Shown one piece after another: positions 61,949-64,000 of a DNA stretch of 64,000 nucleotides; position 1 is the stretch's first letter, and each line of letters starts with the position of its first letter. This DNA comes from Roseburia porci (lineage in GTDB: Bacteria; Bacillota; Clostridia; Lachnospirales; Lachnospiraceae): positions 62,001-126,000 of the forward strand of contig NZ_VUNI01000006.1 in NCBI RefSeq assembly GCF_009695765.1, read 5' to 3'. The position numbers and the translations under genes are program-made. The notes beneath the pieces were generated by a model. The model worked only from the letters and a program-made list of their open reading frames with translations. It was not told where the DNA came from and did not search any database.

Positions 61949-62749
61949 CTACAGATCTAAAACTTCCAGATCATCGGGAATAAAAAGGCTGCCGTGGAAA
62001 TAGCGTGCTCCTTCTTTGGTATACAATTCCTTGCGGTTCTGGATATGTTTGTCTTCCGTATGATATAAAAGAAGATTGGTTACATGCATCTGCGTTGCAA
62101 GCTCACATGCGTCTTTTACGGTAGAGTGATGCTTCTCATAAGGAGAGAAGATATCGGCCTCAGAGTAGAGACAAAATGCTTCGTGTAACAGCCAGGTACA
62201 GTCTTTTACGTAGTCGAGCTCATATTCATTGTATGGCTCATCTCCACAACAGGTCAGACGCTTTCCGTCTCCAAGATCCATGCAGTAGCCAAACTGTTTA
62301 TCTTTGCTAGAGTGGATATCGAAGAAAGTGACTTTTTTATCAAGGATCGTCTTTTCTTCCCCATCGTTTACGGTGACAAGGTGAATGCGGTCATCGATAA
62401 ACCGGGTCACCTTGGTCTGAAGCAGTGTCTCAGACATCGATCGGAGGATACGGATTACTTCATCGTGGCCATAGATCGTTGCCTCACCCTGATAAGTTCC
62501 TTTGTTCATATTCTGACCGATGACACGGATCAGCCACACAATGCCAAGAATATGATCGATATGCTTATGTGTGACAAAGATCTCGTGGATATCATTTACC
62601 GGAATATTTGCTGCTTTCAGCTGATGGAGAAGACCGCTGCCTCCTCCACCATCTACAAGCAGATGTTTATTATTTTCACTTAATACATAGCAGGTATTAT
62701 AGCAGTCTGTAACAACTGCGCACCCTGTTCCAAGCATAGTTAATTTCAT
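61949..62749 (-). CDS. Metallo-beta-lactamase-fold hydrolase (RNase Z-like)
   Basis: A 266-residue MBL-fold hydrolase of the ribonuclease Z-like group. Zinc signature THKHIDH (His61, His63, Asp65, His66), start MKLTMLGTGCA, and further ligands in CCGDEPYN (Asp), LLHEAFCL and LLLYHTED (His). It lacks the long flexible arm of true RNase Z, so it may act on a small phosphodiester or other substrate. AAAGGAATCC lies before ATG 62749. Twenty bases separate it from the upstream asnB stop, so it is probably co-transcribed with asnB. Confidence 0.87.
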   Translation of the reverse strand: MKLTMLGTGCAVVTDCYNTCYVLSENNKHLLVDGGGGSGLLHQLKAANIPVNDIHEIFVTHKHIDHILGIVWLIRVIGQNMNKGTYQGEATIYGHDEVIRILRSMSETLLQTKVTRFIDDRIHLVTVNDGEEKTILDKKVTFFDIHSSKDKQFGYCMDLGDGKRLTCCGDEPYNEYELDYVKDCTWLLHEAFCLYSEADIFSPYEKHHSTVKDACELATQMHVTNLLLYHTEDKHIQNRKELYTKEGARYFHGSLFIPDDLEVLDL

Positions 62750-62769
62750 AAAGGATTCCTTTTGGTGTT

Positions 62770-64000
62770 TTATGCAGCTTTCTCATCGGTAAAGTAGATC
62801 TGATACCAGAGAAGGAAGATGTATACACACCAGATCTTTTTATAGTTATCGTGTTTGCCGGAGCAATGATCCTCGATCAGATGTTTTACGTAGTCAACAT
62901 CAAATAATTCGGATGCGATCGGCATTTCAAGTGCTTTTAAGATATCAGCTTTGACATCGTCATCCTTGATCCACTCGCGGAGCGGTACTGGGAAACCAAG
63001 CTTTTTCTTATTGTATGCTTCGGTTGGAATGACATCACGGCTTGCTTCGCGGAGCAGATATTTTGTGGTGCCATTATGAAGCTTCTCGTCTAAAGTCAGC
63101 TTTCTGGCTGTCTGGTATACAGAAAAATCACTGAATGGCACACGGCCTTCAATGGAGGAAGCCATCGTCATACGGTCTGCCTTGGTGAAGATATCTTTTT
63201 CCAGCCACAGGCGGATATCAACGATCTGCATTTTACTTACGTCATCCAGGTCCTCGTACCCCTTTAAGATCTGACGGGAGATCTCTTTGTTGGTCATTGG
63301 ATTTTTCACTTTCGTGATCTTTGTCATTTCCTTCTCGGAGAATACAGAGTTTACACCGATATATCCATCTTCGATCTTTCTGCCTTTTCGTACAAGGAAG
63401 TTTCTTCCACGGAAAGGAGGGAAGAGGGAGGCAAAGGAGCCGATTGCATGACGGATCACATATGGAACTTTGTCATATGCAGAGATCTGGTTATAAGTAT
63501 TGTATCCGCCGAAGAACTCGTCAGCACCTTCTCCGGATAAGACAACTTTGACATCCTCACTGGCACGTTTGGCAACGTGGTAAAGCGAGATGGCAGAAGG
63601 ATCTGCAAGAGGCTCGTCCAGATGATATACAGCATCACGCAGGGATTTGAAATATTCTTCCTTTGTGATGATCTTCTTGTGGCTTTCAATGCCAAGCTTG
63701 TTGCACAGATCCTTGGCATATTCCAGCTCACTGTATTTTTTCTCGTGGTAACCAATTGTATAGGTATCCTGAACCTTGGATAACGATACCAGGTAAGAGG
63801 AATCGATACCACTGCTTAAGAAAGAACCAACCTTAACGTCACTGAGAAGATGATGGTCAACCGAGTTTTTCATGGTCTTCTGGATCTCTTCTTTGGTTGT
63901 TCCTTCGCCGGTCATTTCCATTCGGAAATATTTACGTAAAGATAATTTGCCCTGACGGTAAGTGAAGCATGTTCCGGCTTCCAGACGATGGATGCCTTTA
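62770..64000 (-). CDS. asnB: Asparagine synthase (glutamine-hydrolysing), 3' part
   Basis: Synthetase domain of AsnB, which makes asparagine from aspartate, glutamine and ATP. Visible ATP-pyrophosphatase motif VGSFLSSGIDSSYLVSL, followed by YHEKKYSELEYAK, LSGEGADEFFGGYN and the C-terminal block GRVPFSDFSVYQTA. The frame continues past the Met at 63921 to the window edge (…HRLEAGTCFTYRQGKLSLRK), so the gene's 5' end with the glutaminase domain (Cys2) lies outside. Some relatives act in modification of peptides or cell wall, but this looks like the housekeeping form. Confidence 0.92.
   Translation of the reverse strand, partial: KGIHRLEAGTCFTYRQGKLSLRKYFRMEMTGEGTTKEEIQKTMKNSVDHHLLSDVKVGSFLSSGIDSSYLVSLSKVQDTYTIGYHEKKYSELEYAKDLCNKLGIESHKKIITKEEYFKSLRDAVYHLDEPLADPSAISLYHVAKRASEDVKVVLSGEGADEFFGGYNTYNQISAYDKVPYVIRHAIGSFASLFPPFRGRNFLVRKGRKIEDGYIGVNSVFSEKEMTKITKVKNPMTNKEISRQILKGYEDLDDVSKMQIVDIRLWLEKDIFTKADRMTMASSIEGRVPFSDFSVYQTARKLTLDEKLHNGTTKYLLREASRDVIPTEAYNKKKLGFPVPLREWIKDDDVKADILKALEMPIASELFDVDYVKHLIEDHCSGKHDNYKKIWCVYIFLLWYQIYFTDEKAA

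Overview
The window reads as chromosome of an anaerobic gut-type Firmicute, most likely Lachnospiraceae. The reasons are the moderately low G+C, strong AGGAGG-type ribosome sites, the class III ribonucleotide reductase pair nrdD/nrdG, cbiK, LplB/LplC-type sugar permeases with a YesM/YesN two-component pair, 7TM HD-GYP and membrane LuxR regulators, and many cytosolic glycoside hydrolases. Both ends cut genes: an RNA methyltransferase on the left and asnB on the right. I see no rRNA, tRNA, CRISPR array or intact transposase.

Layout. 1-3801: methyltransferase 3' end, GGDEF/EAL protein, orphan protein. 3802-21568: a carbohydrate locus with an esterase, GH95, an ABC importer (two permeases and a lipoprotein), GH42, a divergent YesN/YesM pair, GH31 and GH3. 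This set fits intracellular stripping of imported xyloglucan oligosaccharides: fucose, galactose, xylose, glucose and acetyl groups. A 226-bp inverted-repeat element sits in the esterase leader, and a twin 18-bp repeat precedes the importer. 21714-33533: iron alcohol dehydrogenase, YkgJ-type protein, MATE pump, a broken Na/Pi symporter gene, a sigma-like protein without DNA-recognition regions, cbiK, eno, a membrane LuxR regulator with a sortase-type surface protein, and an AraC regulator. 33661-37861: a domain-permuted GH3 and an HD-GYP protein. 37877-38199: a type I toxin-antitoxin module whose 31-residue toxin is easily missed.

38564-49354: pyrE, VanZ-like, a small membrane protein, M29 aminopeptidase, purE, purM-purN-purD, an M32 peptidase fused to a HAD phosphatase, and a purine permease. 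49482-53869: heterodimeric ABC exporter with a divergent MarR regulator. 53968-56897: nrdD and nrdG behind a paired NrdR box. 58424-61133 is a small accessory islet. It holds a 50-residue protein, a frameshifted DUF3800 remnant, a folded RNA followed by a 26-residue hydrophobic peptide and its own terminator, a three-copy bipartite repeat, and an XRE regulator divergent from a membrane-anchored repeat protein across two near-identical 20-bp palindromes. 61212-64000: orphan protein, metallo-beta-lactamase-fold hydrolase and asnB.

The least explained parts are the folded RNA/peptide unit (58998-59248), the bipartite repeat (59297-59462), the sigma-like protein, and the M32-HAD fusion. The type I toxin-antitoxin module is well supported in architecture but would normally go unannotated.
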